Shown one piece after another: positions 30,264 to 39,767 of a stretch of DNA of 64,000 nt. The translations under genes and the position numbers were made by a program. The stretch is from Terriglobus sp. TAA 43 (GTDB lineage Bacteria > Acidobacteriota > Terriglobia > Terriglobales > Acidobacteriaceae): positions 1,116,001-1,180,000 of the forward strand of contig NZ_JUGR01000001.1 of assembly GCF_000800015.1 (NCBI RefSeq), given 5' to 3'. The notes under the pieces were generated by a model, which was given only the letters and a program-made list of their open reading frames with translations, did not search any database and had not been told where the DNA came from. The stretch's first letter is position 1. Every line of letters begins with the position of its first letter.

Positions 30264-31201
30264 GATGCACGCACCTCCGCACTATGGCGGCGAGCACGCG
30301 GATGGTGCAGTCGATGCACCTCTTTCAAACGACCCAGCGCAAGATGCGTGTACACCTGCGTGGTGCTGATGTCGGCATGGCCCAGCAGTGTCTGCACGCT
30401 GCGCAGATCAGCTCCGTGTTCCACCATGTGCGTGGCACAACTGTGGCGAAGTTTATGCGGGCTGGCCTGTGAGTTCGTCGACTTCACAATCGACCACACC
30501 ACCTGCGTCGTTAGTGGTTTCCCGCGCACGGAGAGAAATAACGTCCGTTGCAATCCCTTGCCTGCAAGCTGCGGACGTCCACGCTGCAAATACTCTTCAA
30601 TTGCCCGGCACGCAGTCGCGCCCAACGGTACGATGCGTTCCTTATCGCCCTTGCCGCGCACCTGCGCACGTTGTTGGTCCAGATGCAGGTCTTCCACTCT
30701 CAGCGTAACAATCTCACCGGCGCGGAGCCCGCCTGCGTATAACAGTTCCATCAGCGCATGATCACGAAGCGAAAGTGCATCAGCCTGCGGATGATGCGCG
30801 GCCACGCCGGTCATCTCCAACATGCGCGATACATCTTCTTCCGCCAGCGACTTTGGCAACACCTTCCATGTGCTTGGCGCTTCAATGTTTACCGTGGGAT
30901 CGTGGCTCATGCGTTTGTCCAGCAACATCCACTTGTAGAAGCCACGCAGGCAGCTCAACTTACGCGCAATGGAGCGATCCGTGCGGTCATGGGTACGCAG
31001 ATGCTCCATCCACGCCGCCACGTCTTCCCGCTTCGCCGAAGCAAGCTGGCCATCGGTTACTTCCAGATGCTCGCAAAACTGTTCTAGATCACGCAGATAC
31101 GCCTCGCAGGTTAGCGGGCGAAGCCCCTTTTCCACGCGCAGCATGGTCATGTATTCGCGGAGGAGTTCGGAGTTGCGGCTGCTTGTCGTGGACGCCTGCA
31201 T
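30260..31201 (-). CDS. xerD: Tyrosine recombinase XerD
   Basis: A 313-residue recombinase with Arg160, Lys184, His249, Arg252, His275 and nucleophile Tyr284 (TTQVYTHL). The N-terminal core-binding domain covers 8-110. The final TH(L/V)-x-x-x-L-K-x-x-H-x-x-HPR motif, seen here as [19 protein letters not shown], matches XerD. It is coupled by a 4-base overlap to the downstream xerC-like gene, whereas the two are usually unlinked. Which of the two is XerC and which XerD is a judgement from sequence. No dif-like site was identified. Confidence 0.88.
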   Translation of the reverse strand: MQASTTSSRNSELLREYMTMLRVEKGLRPLTCEAYLRDLEQFCEHLEVTDGQLASAKREDVAAWMEHLRTHDRTDRSIARKLSCLRGFYKWMLLDKRMSHDPTVNIEAPSTWKVLPKSLAEEDVSRMLEMTGVAAHHPQADALSLRDHALMELLYAGGLRAGEIVTLRVEDLHLDQQRAQVRGKGDKERIVPLGATACRAIEEYLQRGRPQLAGKGLQRTLFLSVRGKPLTTQVVWSIVKSTNSQASPHKLRHSCATHMVEHGADLRSVQTLLGHADISTTQVYTHLALGRLKEVHRLHHPRARRHSAEVRAS

Positions 31202-31279
31202 CGCATCATTGATTATGGGTCTGCCGCCGCCGCAGAGCGAGAGCCGGAACCTAACTCGTCATAACCACAGAGGCTAACC

Positions 31280-31768
31280 ATGCATCACACTGAAATCATG
31301 AATGGAACGGTCCGCGTGGGTGTGATTTCTGATACGCACGGACTCCTGCGCCCGGAAGTCCCTCCCCTGCTGGAGGGTGTGGACTGCATTCTGCACGCGG
31401 GCGATGTGGGCGATATCAATATCCTTCATCGCCTGGCGCACATTGCACCCGTTACTGCGATCCGCGGCAATGTGGATACCACCGGACCATGCGCAGCACT
31501 CTCTGCCACTGACCTGATCGAAATTGGCGGCACATCCATTTACATGGTGCACTCCATCCACGACCTGGATATCAAGCCGGAAGCGGCCGGTGTCCGCGTG
31601 GTGGTGAGTGGCCATACTCACAAACCCGCTACTGAGGAACGCAACGGTGTTCTCTATCTCAATCCCGGCAGCATCGGTCCGAGGCGCTTTCGCCTGCCTG
31701 TCTCGATGGCCCTTCTCCATTTGAGCGGCAACGACACGCGCGTGGAGTTCGTCACGCTGGATAGTTAG
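31280..31768 (+). CDS. YfcE/MJ0936-type metallophosphoesterase
   Basis: A 162-residue calcineurin-like phosphoesterase: VGVISDTHG (13-21), HAGDVGD (39-45), IRGNVD (60-65) and SGHTHKP (108-114) supply the two-metal site residues D, H, D, N, H, H, H. Members hydrolyse small phosphodiesters in vitro; the natural substrate is unknown. The gene is single and divergent from xerD. It ends 5 bases from a convergent secreted protein gene without an obvious terminator. Confidence 0.85.
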   Translation: MHHTEIMNGTVRVGVISDTHGLLRPEVPPLLEGVDCILHAGDVGDINILHRLAHIAPVTAIRGNVDTTGPCAALSATDLIEIGGTSIYMVHSIHDLDIKPEAAGVRVVVSGHTHKPATEERNGVLYLNPGSIGPRRFRLPVSMALLHLSGNDTRVEFVTLDS

Positions 31769-31773
31769 TTCTC

Positions 31774-32424
31774 TTACCGATCGATGTGAATCGATCCAAG
31801 GATGTTTGCCAGCCGCGTATTCACATCGCCAAGCTGCTGCGAGTTCATCTCCACCGCACCGCTGGACTCTCCACAAAACGTGTTTACCACCAGATCAAAG
31901 CGCAAGCATGTATTGCCCTTTAGCGCGGTGAAGACTTCATTGCGCGATTCCGTACACACGCCGCCATGTTGATCCTGCCCGTGCTTGAACGTTATGCCGG
32001 CAGTCGTCACGTCGGGCTTCGGCTTCAGCTTTCCGGTGGTCGCCAATGCGCCACAGCTTTGCGCATTCGCGTTCGGCACGACGGAGTAATAGAACAGCGC
32101 ACCGGAAAAGGTCGTTGGCGGATACGGGTTGTAGTTGATGGCAGAAACACCTCGTACCTGCATGCTTCTGTTTGCGCTGCGGACATCCTTTGCCAAGTCA
32201 GACAGGACGCCGTCTTTGCGCTCCGTATCCCATCCGGCCGGAACCCTGTAGGAAACGTGGTACTTCGAATCGTGAAAGACCAGTGCCGCAGGCTGCGGGT
32301 TTGCAGGCTCGTCGGGTACGGTAAATCCCTTCAGATTCTGCGCACCATTCGGCTTTGCCTGCTGTGCAGCAAGAGAAGACGAGAGGAGCAACGAGGCGGT
32401 CGCAGCTGCGATGAAAGAACGCAT
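31774..32424 (-). CDS. Secreted hypothetical protein
   Basis: A 216-residue protein with a signal peptide (MRSFIAAATASLLLSSSLAAQ, cleavage near LAA|QQ). The mature part has four Cys (CGAL, GGVC, NTCL, NTFC) that could form disulfides, and a segment SKYHVSYRVPAGWD seen in exported proteins of Acidobacteriota. No enzyme motif is visible. It lies 25 bases downstream of an ABC permease on the same strand and may be the last gene of that operon. Confidence 0.7.
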   Translation of the reverse strand: MRSFIAAATASLLLSSSLAAQQAKPNGAQNLKGFTVPDEPANPQPAALVFHDSKYHVSYRVPAGWDTERKDGVLSDLAKDVRSANRSMQVRGVSAINYNPYPPTTFSGALFYYSVVPNANAQSCGALATTGKLKPKPDVTTAGITFKHGQDQHGGVCTESRNEVFTALKGNTCLRFDLVVNTFCGESSGAVEMNSQQLGDVNTRLANILGSIHIDR

Positions 32425-32449
32425 ACCTGGACGAGTCTACCGCTTCCAG

Positions 32450-33400
32450 CTACGAACGTCGCAGCCGCGGATTAGCCAGTGTGTACAGCAGGTCCGTAAG
32501 CAGGTTCGCTGCAAGGTACGTCAGGCCAATGGTTAACGTGCAGCCCTGCACCAGGGCATAGTCGCGATTGGAGATAGCGGAAAGCGTCAAACGCCCGATA
32601 CCAGGCCACGAGAAGATCGTTTCCGTCACAATCGCGCCCGCCAACAGCGAACCAAACTGCAACCCAATCACCGTTAGTACCGGCACCAGAGCATTACGCA
32701 ACGCATGTTTGTAAACGACCGTACGTTCGGGCAATCCCTTTGCGCGCGCGGTACGGATATAGTCCTGCCCAAGCTCTTCCAGCATGGAGGTGCGCACCAT
32801 GCGGGTGAGAATGGCGGCCAATGAGAGGCCCAACGTAATCGAAGGCAAAACAAGATGGAGCAGCGTACTTGGCCCCAACAAGGGTCCTGTACCTGCACCG
32901 GAAACCGGAAGCCATCCGAACCCAATCGAAAATACCAGAATCAGAATCGGACCCAGGGCGAAATTGGGAAATGACAATCCCACCAGCGAAACTCCCCCAA
33001 GGATGCGGTCCGTTGCTTTGCCACGATGCAAAGCCGACCCGACACCCGCGGGCACGGCAAGCAGAATCGCCAGCAACAGCGACGTCAGCGACATGAGCAA
33101 CGTGTATGGATAACGCGCCAGCACCAGCGCGGTCACTGAATCTTTCAACCGGATGGAACGGCCGAGATCACCGTGCAGGACGCCCTTCCAATACAGCAGA
33201 TACTGCGTGTGCAATGGCAAATCAAGCCCAAGTTGATGACGAAAGGCAGACAGGTCTGTGGAACTCGCGCCCTCTCCCATCATCTGCGCCACGGGATCGC
33301 CCGGCACCAGATGAATCAGTAGGAAAACTAACGATACGATGATCCACAACACCGGCAGGGTGAGCAGCACACGTTTCACAATGGGCCACACGGATTTCAT
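32450..33400 (-). CDS. ABC transporter permease, DppB/OppB type
   Basis: A 316-residue inner-membrane permease with six hydrophobic helices. The segment GDLGRSIRLKDSVTALV after the first periplasmic loop and TARAKGLPERTVVYKHALRNALVPVLT (the EAA loop that contacts the ATPase) are typical of the dipeptide/oligopeptide/nickel DppB family. The DppC, ATPase and binding-protein partners are not in the window, so the transporter is either completed elsewhere or orphaned. Its ATG overlaps the stop of the CorC-like gene by 4 bases. Confidence 0.88.
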   Translation of the reverse strand: MKSVWPIVKRVLLTLPVLWIIVSLVFLLIHLVPGDPVAQMMGEGASSTDLSAFRHQLGLDLPLHTQYLLYWKGVLHGDLGRSIRLKDSVTALVLARYPYTLLMSLTSLLLAILLAVPAGVGSALHRGKATDRILGGVSLVGLSFPNFALGPILILVFSIGFGWLPVSGAGTGPLLGPSTLLHLVLPSITLGLSLAAILTRMVRTSMLEELGQDYIRTARAKGLPERTVVYKHALRNALVPVLTVIGLQFGSLLAGAIVTETIFSWPGIGRLTLSAISNRDYALVQGCTLTIGLTYLAANLLTDLLYTLANPRLRRS

Positions 33401-34818
33401 GCCTCGTTGCGCTCTTCCTGCACCGATTCAACGGCTTCACCTTGTGCGACAGGCGTGGTTTGCACACGGATACGGCTGATGCGACGACCGTTCATTTCCA
33501 ACACACGAAACACGTGTCCACCGTAGACCACATCCTCGCCAGTTTTGGGCAGATGGCCAAGCTGCGCCAGCATGAAACCTGCCAGCGTCTCAATGCCCGC
33601 TTCACGCGGAAAGTGCCAATGCAATTGGGTGGTCAAATCGCGCAGCGTCACCGTGCCATCCAGATCCACGTTGCCGTGTTGATCCGGCGTAGGAAGGTTG
33701 CGTGCCGCCAAGTCGAACTCATCCTGCAGCTCTCCTACCACCTGCTCCAGAACATCTTCCGCGGTAACCAATCCCACCGTAGAACCGAACTCATCCACCA
33801 CAATGGCAATCTGACGTCGACGATGCTGGAACTCTTGCAAAACTTCGACGGCAAGCTTCGTTTCCGGGACGACCATTACGTCACGCACCACGTTGCGCAG
33901 TGGCACGGAAGGCGCCTGTAAGACAGCAGGTAGACGGTTGTCACGGCGATAGTGCATCAACCGTGAGATGTCTTTGGAGTACACCACGCCGATGATGTGC
34001 TCGGTTCCCAACACAGGGTCATATACCGGCACGCGCGAGTGCTGCTCTTCAATGATGCGGGCCGATGCAAGCTCCACGGGCATATCAGCCGGCAACGCGA
34101 AGATGCGTCCGCGCGGCGTCATAATCTCGCGCACGGTTACGTGATTCAGGTCGATGGCGTGATGAATCATCTGTTCCTGAAACTCAGGCAGCAGGCCGTT
34201 GCGACGTGTTGCCGTGGCCACCATCTTCAACTCTTCCGGCGAGTGCACTTCTCCGCCTTCGCTGCGCAACGGCATGCGAAACATACGCAGCACCAGCGCG
34301 GTGGAACCTTTCAGGAAGCGCACCGCAGGTTGCGTAATGCGGATGAAGACATCCATAGGCCCAGCAACTGCCAACGCAAGGCGCTCACTGCGCTGCAGAG
34401 CAATCGATTTCGGCACCTGCTCGCCCAACAGAACTTCCAGGTAGGTGATGATAGAAAATGCGAGCACAATCGCCACAATGTGGCTGATGGCAGTCTCGTG
34501 CAGCGCGAACACCTTCCACCGTTGCAGGAAAGTGGCCTGCCCAAAAAGCTGCTCCAACACCTGGGCCACGGCACTCTCACCCAGATAGCCAAGCGCCAGC
34601 GAACACAGCGTTACGCCAAGCTGGTTTGCCGCCAGGAAGTCATCTATTTCCTGCTTCAGTCGCAGAGCCGTCGCAGCGCCAACGCGCCCGTTGCGCACCA
34701 TGTGTTCCAGACGCGTTTCGCGAACTGACACAATCGCAAACTCCGCCGCAACGAAGAACGCGTTCGCCAGAATCAGAACGGCGACGGTCATCAGGCGGAA
34801 CAGAGCCGACTCAAGCAT
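33397..34818 (-). CDS. HlyC/CorC (CNNM) family membrane protein with CBS pair
   Basis: A 473-residue protein. The CNNM transmembrane domain (about 1-190; NAFFVAAEFAIVSVRETRLE, ANQLGVTLCSLALGYLGE) precedes a CBS pair (about 215-340; MTPRGRIFALP, HSRVPVYDP, VVDEFGSTVGLVTAEDVLEQVVGE) and a CorC/HlyC C-terminal domain (about 360-440). The family is linked to Mg2+ or Na+/Mg2+ exchange and resistance. The start at 34818 (MLESALFRL) is taken from homology; the frame remains open upstream, but that part looks non-coding. It is translationally coupled to the ABC permease gene. Confidence 0.85.
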   Translation of the reverse strand: MLESALFRLMTVAVLILANAFFVAAEFAIVSVRETRLEHMVRNGRVGAATALRLKQEIDDFLAANQLGVTLCSLALGYLGESAVAQVLEQLFGQATFLQRWKVFALHETAISHIVAIVLAFSIITYLEVLLGEQVPKSIALQRSERLALAVAGPMDVFIRITQPAVRFLKGSTALVLRMFRMPLRSEGGEVHSPEELKMVATATRRNGLLPEFQEQMIHHAIDLNHVTVREIMTPRGRIFALPADMPVELASARIIEEQHSRVPVYDPVLGTEHIIGVVYSKDISRLMHYRRDNRLPAVLQAPSVPLRNVVRDVMVVPETKLAVEVLQEFQHRRRQIAIVVDEFGSTVGLVTAEDVLEQVVGELQDEFDLAARNLPTPDQHGNVDLDGTVTLRDLTTQLHWHFPREAGIETLAGFMLAQLGHLPKTGEDVVYGGHVFRVLEMNGRRISRIRVQTTPVAQGEAVESVQEERNEA

Positions 34819-34903
34819 GGAGTCGAGTGTACTGGAGGAAAAGTCGCTCTGCCCGAACAGGCGCCGTCCGGCATTGTGTAATCTACAATCAGAGCACGCA
34901 AAG

Positions 34904-35266
34904 ATGATGACAGAGTTACAAGCCGCAAACAGCACCACGCGTTTCCAACGCGCATGTGCTGTGCTGTGTCTGTTTCTTCTGCTCTTCTCGGTGGCCCACA
35001 CCGTTTTCGGCCACTCGGAGGCCTTGAAGGCTCCGCTGGCAGGCGCCACAGGATCGTCCGGCAATTTCGTTCTTCATGCACTGAACACGGATGCACCAGA
35101 CACCTGCGCCCTTTGCGTAGCCATCACCACCATTGTGGTGATGGCGGTCCTGATACTTGGCGCGCCGCGTCAAGCGCATCCGCGACCGCCAGTGTTGTTG
35201 GAGCTTTCCGGAACAGTTACCGGATGGCATCCTTCCCTTTTCTCGCGGCCTCCTCCAGCCCGTTAA
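34904..35266 (+). CDS. Small membrane protein, possibly DUF2946-like
   Basis: A 120-residue protein starting MMTELQ. It has a hydrophobic N-terminal segment (about 17-34), an extracytoplasmic loop ending in DTCALCVAI (a CxxC pair) and a second hydrophobic helix (about 62-82). The layout resembles DUF2946-type proteins found beside copper-linked TonB receptors, but this is a weak assignment. The TonB receptor gene begins 91 bases downstream on the same strand. TACAAT at 34884-34889 may be its -10 box; no clear -35 is seen. Confidence 0.55.
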   Translation: MMTELQAANSTTRFQRACAVLCLFLLLFSVAHTVFGHSEALKAPLAGATGSSGNFVLHALNTDAPDTCALCVAITTIVVMAVLILGAPRQAHPRPPVLLELSGTVTGWHPSLFSRPPPAR

Positions 35267-35356
35267 TTCGCGTCGCTCGGCAGCGTACCGCTGCCGCTTT
35301 GCTGCCTTGATGCAGCATTCACGCTGATTTGCTTTCAACATTTTGAGGAGTTCTCC

Positions 35357-37939
35357 ATGCGCATGGGCCAGTTTGCCCTCATGCTCTCCCTTCCAGTAGC
35401 CGCTATCGCCGCTGGTATTCCTGCTGTTGCTCAATCCACCGCTGGCACCGTGTCCGGCATCGTCACCGACGCCAGCGGCGCAGCGATCCCCAACGCTACC
35501 GTTCTCATTGCCAATCCCGTCAGCGGCCTTAGCCGCACCGCGAAGAGTGATACCACTGGCCGTTATACCTTCACAAATCTGCCGTTCAATCGCTACCACA
35601 TTGAAGTTTCGGCAACTGGTTTCTCCAGCACGACAAGCGATGTCCAGGTACGCACCGGCAACGCAACGCAACTCGATCTGCAACTGAAGGTCGGCGCAGC
35701 GTCGCAGGAGATAACCGTCGAGTCGGACGATGTACTGAATACCTCCGCACAGCAGTCCACGACGATTGACCGCGATCTGTTTACGAAACTGCCGCTGGTC
35801 AGCACCTCGTCGCCACTCTCCAGCCTTGTCACGCTGAGCACGCCCGGCATCGCATCGGATTCGAACGGCCTCTTCCATCCGCTTGGCGAACACGCCGACA
35901 CGACTTTCGCGATTGACGGTCAGCCGATCAGCGATCAGCAGAGCCGCGTCTTTGGCAATCAGCCATCACCGAACATCATCCAGTCGGTTAACGTGATCAA
36001 CGGCATTGCGCCCGCAGAGTATGGCGATAAGACTAGCCTGGTGGTGGAAACCACCACGCGCTCCGGCGTGGGACTGGCCAAGCCTACGGGCACGGTTGGA
36101 CTAAGCTACGGCACGTTCGGTTCGGTCACGCCATCACTTGCTGTCGGCTTTGGCGGCAAAACGGTAGGCGACTTCCTTTCCATCGACGGCTATCGCAGCG
36201 GTCGCTATCTGGATAGCCCGGAATATCGTCCGGTGCATGACGTTGGCAACAGCATCAACATCTTCAATCGAAGCGACTATCACCCCACTGACGTGGATGC
36301 CCTGCAACTGAACCTGTCGTTCTCGCGTTCATGGTTCCAGCAACCCAACCAGTATGACCAGCCCAACCAGGATCAGCGCGCAAAGATCATCTCTTTCAAC
36401 ATTGCGCCAAGCTGGACACACACCATCAGTCCCAACAGCCTGATCACGGTTTCCCCGTATCTGCGCCAGGACAACTTCCACTACTACCCCAGCAATGACG
36501 TCTTCAACGACACGCCCGTAACGCTGTCGCAATCACGCCGCCTGCAAAATGCCGGCCTCCGCGCGGACTACACGCTCAACAAGGGCATTCACACGTTGAA
36601 AGCTGGAGCGACCTTATACCACACCTTCCTAACGGAAGGATTCGGCCTCGGCGTTACGGATGCGACGTTTAATGCACCGTGCGTTGATGCTGACGGCAAT
36701 CCTGTCACGGATCCCTCCATCACTAGCCCCACGCAATGCGGTGTGGGCAACGACTTCACGGCCAACGACAGCTACGCACCAGGGCTTGCACCGTACGATC
36801 TGACTCGTGGTGGTTCCATCTATCGTTTCCACGGCCATACCGACATCAAGCAGGAAGCCGTATATCTGTCGGACAACATCATGTGGCACGACTGGAACGT
36901 ACAGTTGGGCGTGCGCGCGGACAACTACAACGGCTTGAGCACCCGCTCCAAGGTGGAACCACGTATCAATGTCGCGTATCACGTGCATCCCAGTGGCACG
37001 GTCCTGCGGCTGGGTTGGGGACAATTCTTCCTTACTCCGTATAACGAAAACCTGATCGTCAGCAGCACGACAGGCGTCGGTGGATTACAGAGCACGTCGG
37101 GCGACCAGCTTAAAGACGTCGCGCTGAAGCCCGCCTCACGTAATCAGTACACCGCTGGATTTGAGCAGTCATTTGGCCGCTACCTGGTCGTGAACGGTGA
37201 GTATTTCTGGAAGTACACGGACCGTGACTTTGACTTTGACGTTGTACTGAATTCCCCGCTGGCCTTTCCTATCCAGTGGCAGAAGTCCAAGATCGATGGC
37301 TTCGGTATCAAAGTCACGATGCCGACGTACCACGGCGTTTCCGCGTATTCGGTGTTGGGACACACACGTTCGCGCTTCTTTGGCCCCGAGGTTGGCGGCG
37401 TACTCTCAAACGATCCAACGATCAACACCAGCAGTGTGTTTCGTATTGACCACGACCAGGCTTTCCAGCAGTCCACCAACTTGCAGTACCAGTACAAGCA
37501 CGGCCCGTACTTCGGTCTGACCTGGCGCTATGAGAGCGGTCTGGTGGCTGGCTCCGTAACGGATCCTGAAACGGCATTGGGCTTCACACCCGATCAGCAG
37601 CAACAGATTCAGCTGACCTGCGGCAATGTTCGTGCGACCCTTGCGAACCCCATCACCAGCTGCGCCCCTGGCCAGCTTTATTCTCCGCTGGTGAAGATTC
37701 CGGCTCCCGGAACGGAGAATGACGACAAGAATCCGCCGCGCATTGCTCCCCGTACCCTGTTCGACGGCCAGCTTGGTTGGGACAACGTATTGCACAAGGA
37801 TCGCCTGAAGACGAACCTTTCCGTCACAGCCACAAACCTCACCAACAAGACAGCGCTGTATAACTTCCTGTCGACCTTTAGCGGAACGCACTATGTTTCG
37901 CCGCGAACTGTAACTGGACAGATCTCGTTCAACTTCTAA
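35357..37939 (+). CDS. TonB-dependent receptor with carboxypeptidase-regulatory-like domain
   Basis: An 860-residue outer-membrane protein. A signal peptide (to about AVAQ|ST) is followed by a CarboxypepD_reg-like beta sandwich (about 28-110; GTVSGIVTDASGAAIPNATV, GRYTFTNLPFNRYHIEVSATGF). A plug (about 115-235; TTFAIDGQPISDQQ) and a long beta barrel ending in aromatic GQISFNF complete it. This architecture is abundant in Acidobacteriota for carbohydrate or metal-chelate uptake. The ligand cannot be inferred; a link to copper rests only on the uncertain upstream gene. GAGGAG precedes the ATG, and a very strong terminator follows. Confidence 0.9.
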   Translation: MRMGQFALMLSLPVAAIAAGIPAVAQSTAGTVSGIVTDASGAAIPNATVLIANPVSGLSRTAKSDTTGRYTFTNLPFNRYHIEVSATGFSSTTSDVQVRTGNATQLDLQLKVGAASQEITVESDDVLNTSAQQSTTIDRDLFTKLPLVSTSSPLSSLVTLSTPGIASDSNGLFHPLGEHADTTFAIDGQPISDQQSRVFGNQPSPNIIQSVNVINGIAPAEYGDKTSLVVETTTRSGVGLAKPTGTVGLSYGTFGSVTPSLAVGFGGKTVGDFLSIDGYRSGRYLDSPEYRPVHDVGNSINIFNRSDYHPTDVDALQLNLSFSRSWFQQPNQYDQPNQDQRAKIISFNIAPSWTHTISPNSLITVSPYLRQDNFHYYPSNDVFNDTPVTLSQSRRLQNAGLRADYTLNKGIHTLKAGATLYHTFLTEGFGLGVTDATFNAPCVDADGNPVTDPSITSPTQCGVGNDFTANDSYAPGLAPYDLTRGGSIYRFHGHTDIKQEAVYLSDNIMWHDWNVQLGVRADNYNGLSTRSKVEPRINVAYHVHPSGTVLRLGWGQFFLTPYNENLIVSSTTGVGGLQSTSGDQLKDVALKPASRNQYTAGFEQSFGRYLVVNGEYFWKYTDRDFDFDVVLNSPLAFPIQWQKSKIDGFGIKVTMPTYHGVSAYSVLGHTRSRFFGPEVGGVLSNDPTINTSSVFRIDHDQAFQQSTNLQYQYKHGPYFGLTWRYESGLVAGSVTDPETALGFTPDQQQQIQLTCGNVRATLANPITSCAPGQLYSPLVKIPAPGTENDDKNPPRIAPRTLFDGQLGWDNVLHKDRLKTNLSVTATNLTNKTALYNFLSTFSGTHYVSPRTVTGQISFNF

Positions 37940-37950
37940 AAAACGACCAA

Positions 37951-37989
37951 AACGAAAACGTCCGCGAAGGCTTCGCGGACGTTTTCGTT
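37951..37989. terminator. Bidirectional terminator, TonB receptor / glycosyltransferase
   Basis: AACGAAAACGTCCGCGAAG pairs with CTTCGCGGACGTTTTCGTT, a near-uninterrupted 19-bp stem with U-rich flanks, between convergent genes. Confidence 0.92.
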
Positions 37990-37995
37990 TGTTGT

Positions 37996-38979
37996 TTACG
38001 ACTGCATTGTCTCTTCCGATGATCGCAGCCGAACCATTCGTTCCACTGCGTACGGCGCGCGGTTCTGTGGCGAGTAGAAATGGCGCACTTGGAGCTCGCC
38101 AAGCAGGCCAATCCCAATCAACTGCACACCCGCCACGATCAAGACAGAAGCCACAATGAACCAAGGCCCATGTTGATTCAGTATTGCGCCGCCACGAATC
38201 ACCTTTATCAGCAGCAATCCAAGCGACATCGTCATGCCGACCAGCACGCTGAGCGCCCCGAGGCTACCGAAAAAGTGCAACGGCCGCGTCATGTACTTCA
38301 ACAGGAACCGAATGGTCAGCAAATCGAAAAACACGCGGAAGGTGCGAGTGATTCCATAGTGGCTTTTTCCCGCGCCCCGAGGTGGGTTCGAAATGGGAAT
38401 TTCGCAGATGGAGGCTCCCCACCAGGATGCCAACGCAGGGATGAAGCGGTGCATCTGCCCATATAACGGAATGCTCTGGATCACTTCGCGACGATAAGCC
38501 TTAAACGTCGTTCCGAAATCATGGATCTTCACTCCGCTCAGTTTGGCCACCAGCCAGTTCGCCGCGCGTGAAGGAATACGGCGCATCACAAAACTGTCTG
38601 CGCGCTGCGCACGCCAGCCACTTACTACATCGTATCCTTCTTCCAGTTTGGCCAGGAAGTTCGGTATCTCGCGGGGGTCGTGCTGCAAATCGCCATCCAT
38701 GGCCAGCACATAATCCCCTTGCGCATTGTCAAACCCGGCAGCCAGCGCAGAAGTCTGGCCAAAATTACGGCGCAACTTGATCACCAGAACGCGGCTGTCC
38801 ACCGCCGCAATCTCTTCAAGTAGGCGATAGGTGCGATCACGCGATCCATCATCCACAAAGATAAATTCGAAGTTATCGCCCAGGTGTTCCATGACCTCTT
38901 TCAACTGGTCATAAAGCGCGGTGACATTCTCTTCTTCATTGTGAAATGGAACGACGATGGAATACTTAAACACATCCAA
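37996..38979 (-). CDS. Membrane glycosyltransferase, GT2 (DPM1/ArnC-like)
   Basis: A 327-residue enzyme. The GT-A domain has YSIVVPFHNEEENV (6-19), FIFVDDGSRDRT (39-50), AMDGDLQHDP (93-102, DxD-type metal site) and RRNFGQTSA. Two C-terminal membrane helices (about 237-262 and 272-298) anchor it. This is the polyprenyl-phosphate glycosyltransferase type that transfers a sugar from a nucleotide sugar to undecaprenyl phosphate, as in ArnC or GtrB. The product pathway is not identifiable because the neighbours are unrelated. Confidence 0.85.
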   Translation of the reverse strand: MDVFKYSIVVPFHNEEENVTALYDQLKEVMEHLGDNFEFIFVDDGSRDRTYRLLEEIAAVDSRVLVIKLRRNFGQTSALAAGFDNAQGDYVLAMDGDLQHDPREIPNFLAKLEEGYDVVSGWRAQRADSFVMRRIPSRAANWLVAKLSGVKIHDFGTTFKAYRREVIQSIPLYGQMHRFIPALASWWGASICEIPISNPPRGAGKSHYGITRTFRVFFDLLTIRFLLKYMTRPLHFFGSLGALSVLVGMTMSLGLLLIKVIRGGAILNQHGPWFIVASVLIVAGVQLIGIGLLGELQVRHFYSPQNRAPYAVERMVRLRSSEETMQS

Positions 38980-39062
38980 ATTCTACGCTCACCCATTTGG
39001 GGGAATCTGGTCGGATTCCTAAGAGCAATTTCCTATCGACTTGTATCTCATTCACCGACAAG

Positions 39063-39683
39063 ATGATGCAGATGGCGACACAGCCCTACACGGAAGAGCC
39101 TCTCCCGGAGAGTAACAACACGGAAGATGTAGGCGCTGTTGAAGAGTTCCATGACGCACCGACATCCCGGCGGTGGTACCTTGGAAGCGATATGGGTAAG
39201 AAGCTTATTGGCGTCGTCATTGTCGTTTTGATTGCTGCGGCCGCCTGGTATGCGTATCACAGGCGCACTACCCAGATGGGTGACGGCAGTGTCCGGTTTG
39301 ACGATACGAGCGCACTGACGGACGAATCGAATTCCACGCCGTCTTCGTCCTCCAGCATTGTCACGACGCCCTCCGACACTTCCAAGCGCAACATTGTGCA
39401 GCCCACAACAAATGTGCAGCCGCCGATGACTGGTAGCGTTACCAGCGCTGCCGCTCCTGTAACTTCAGCCGCCCCCGCAGCGACAGCACCTGCGACCGAC
39501 ACCATCTCTGCAAACCCAACGAATGGCATGGCGTTCACCGGCAACGGAAAGTATCAGGTGTATCGCCAAGGCAATCTGACCTGGCGCCTTGATACGGAAA
39601 CAGGTCGTACCTGCATCCTGTTCGCCACGATGGAAGAGTGGCGCAAGCCAATCGTCTATCAACATGGCTGCAATAACAGCTAG
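39063..39683 (+). CDS. Single-pass membrane protein of unknown function
   Basis: A 206-residue protein. The cytoplasmic N-terminus (1-45) is acidic, one membrane helix lies at about 46-64 (LIGVVIVVLIAAAAWYAY), a Ser/Thr/Ala/Pro-rich spacer covers about 85-155, and a small C-terminal domain (about 160-206) contains KYQVYRQGNLTWRLDTETGRTC. That WRLDT-x-TG pattern looks like a beta hairpin found in other bacterial exported proteins, but I cannot name the family. Three nearby ATGs (39063, 39066, 39072) are possible starts. Confidence 0.6.
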   Translation: MMQMATQPYTEEPLPESNNTEDVGAVEEFHDAPTSRRWYLGSDMGKKLIGVVIVVLIAAAAWYAYHRRTTQMGDGSVRFDDTSALTDESNSTPSSSSSIVTTPSDTSKRNIVQPTTNVQPPMTGSVTSAAAPVTSAAPAATAPATDTISANPTNGMAFTGNGKYQVYRQGNLTWRLDTETGRTCILFATMEEWRKPIVYQHGCNNS

Positions 39684-39720
39684 ATATATCAGCGGACGTA
39701 ACCTGCTACACATCAATGAA

Positions 39721-39750
39721 AAGGGCATGGCGAAAGCCATGCCCTTAAAA
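39721..39750. terminator. Bidirectional terminator before the TSUP gene
   Basis: Perfect 11-bp stem AAGGGCATGGC-GAAA-GCCATGCCCTT with a GNRA tetraloop and A/T-rich flanks, between convergent genes. Confidence 0.9.
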
Positions 39751-39767
39751 GTATTCGCGAATGTAAC

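Noticed and set aside
29274-31201. Integron or phage integrase module
   Set aside because: Both recombinases have Xer-type length and motifs. There are no attachment sites, cassettes or phage genes nearby.
34916-35893. A 325-codon open frame on the minus strand
   Set aside because: Covers the DUF2946-like gene and the TonB receptor start in antisense; Arg/Cys/Gly-rich with no domain.
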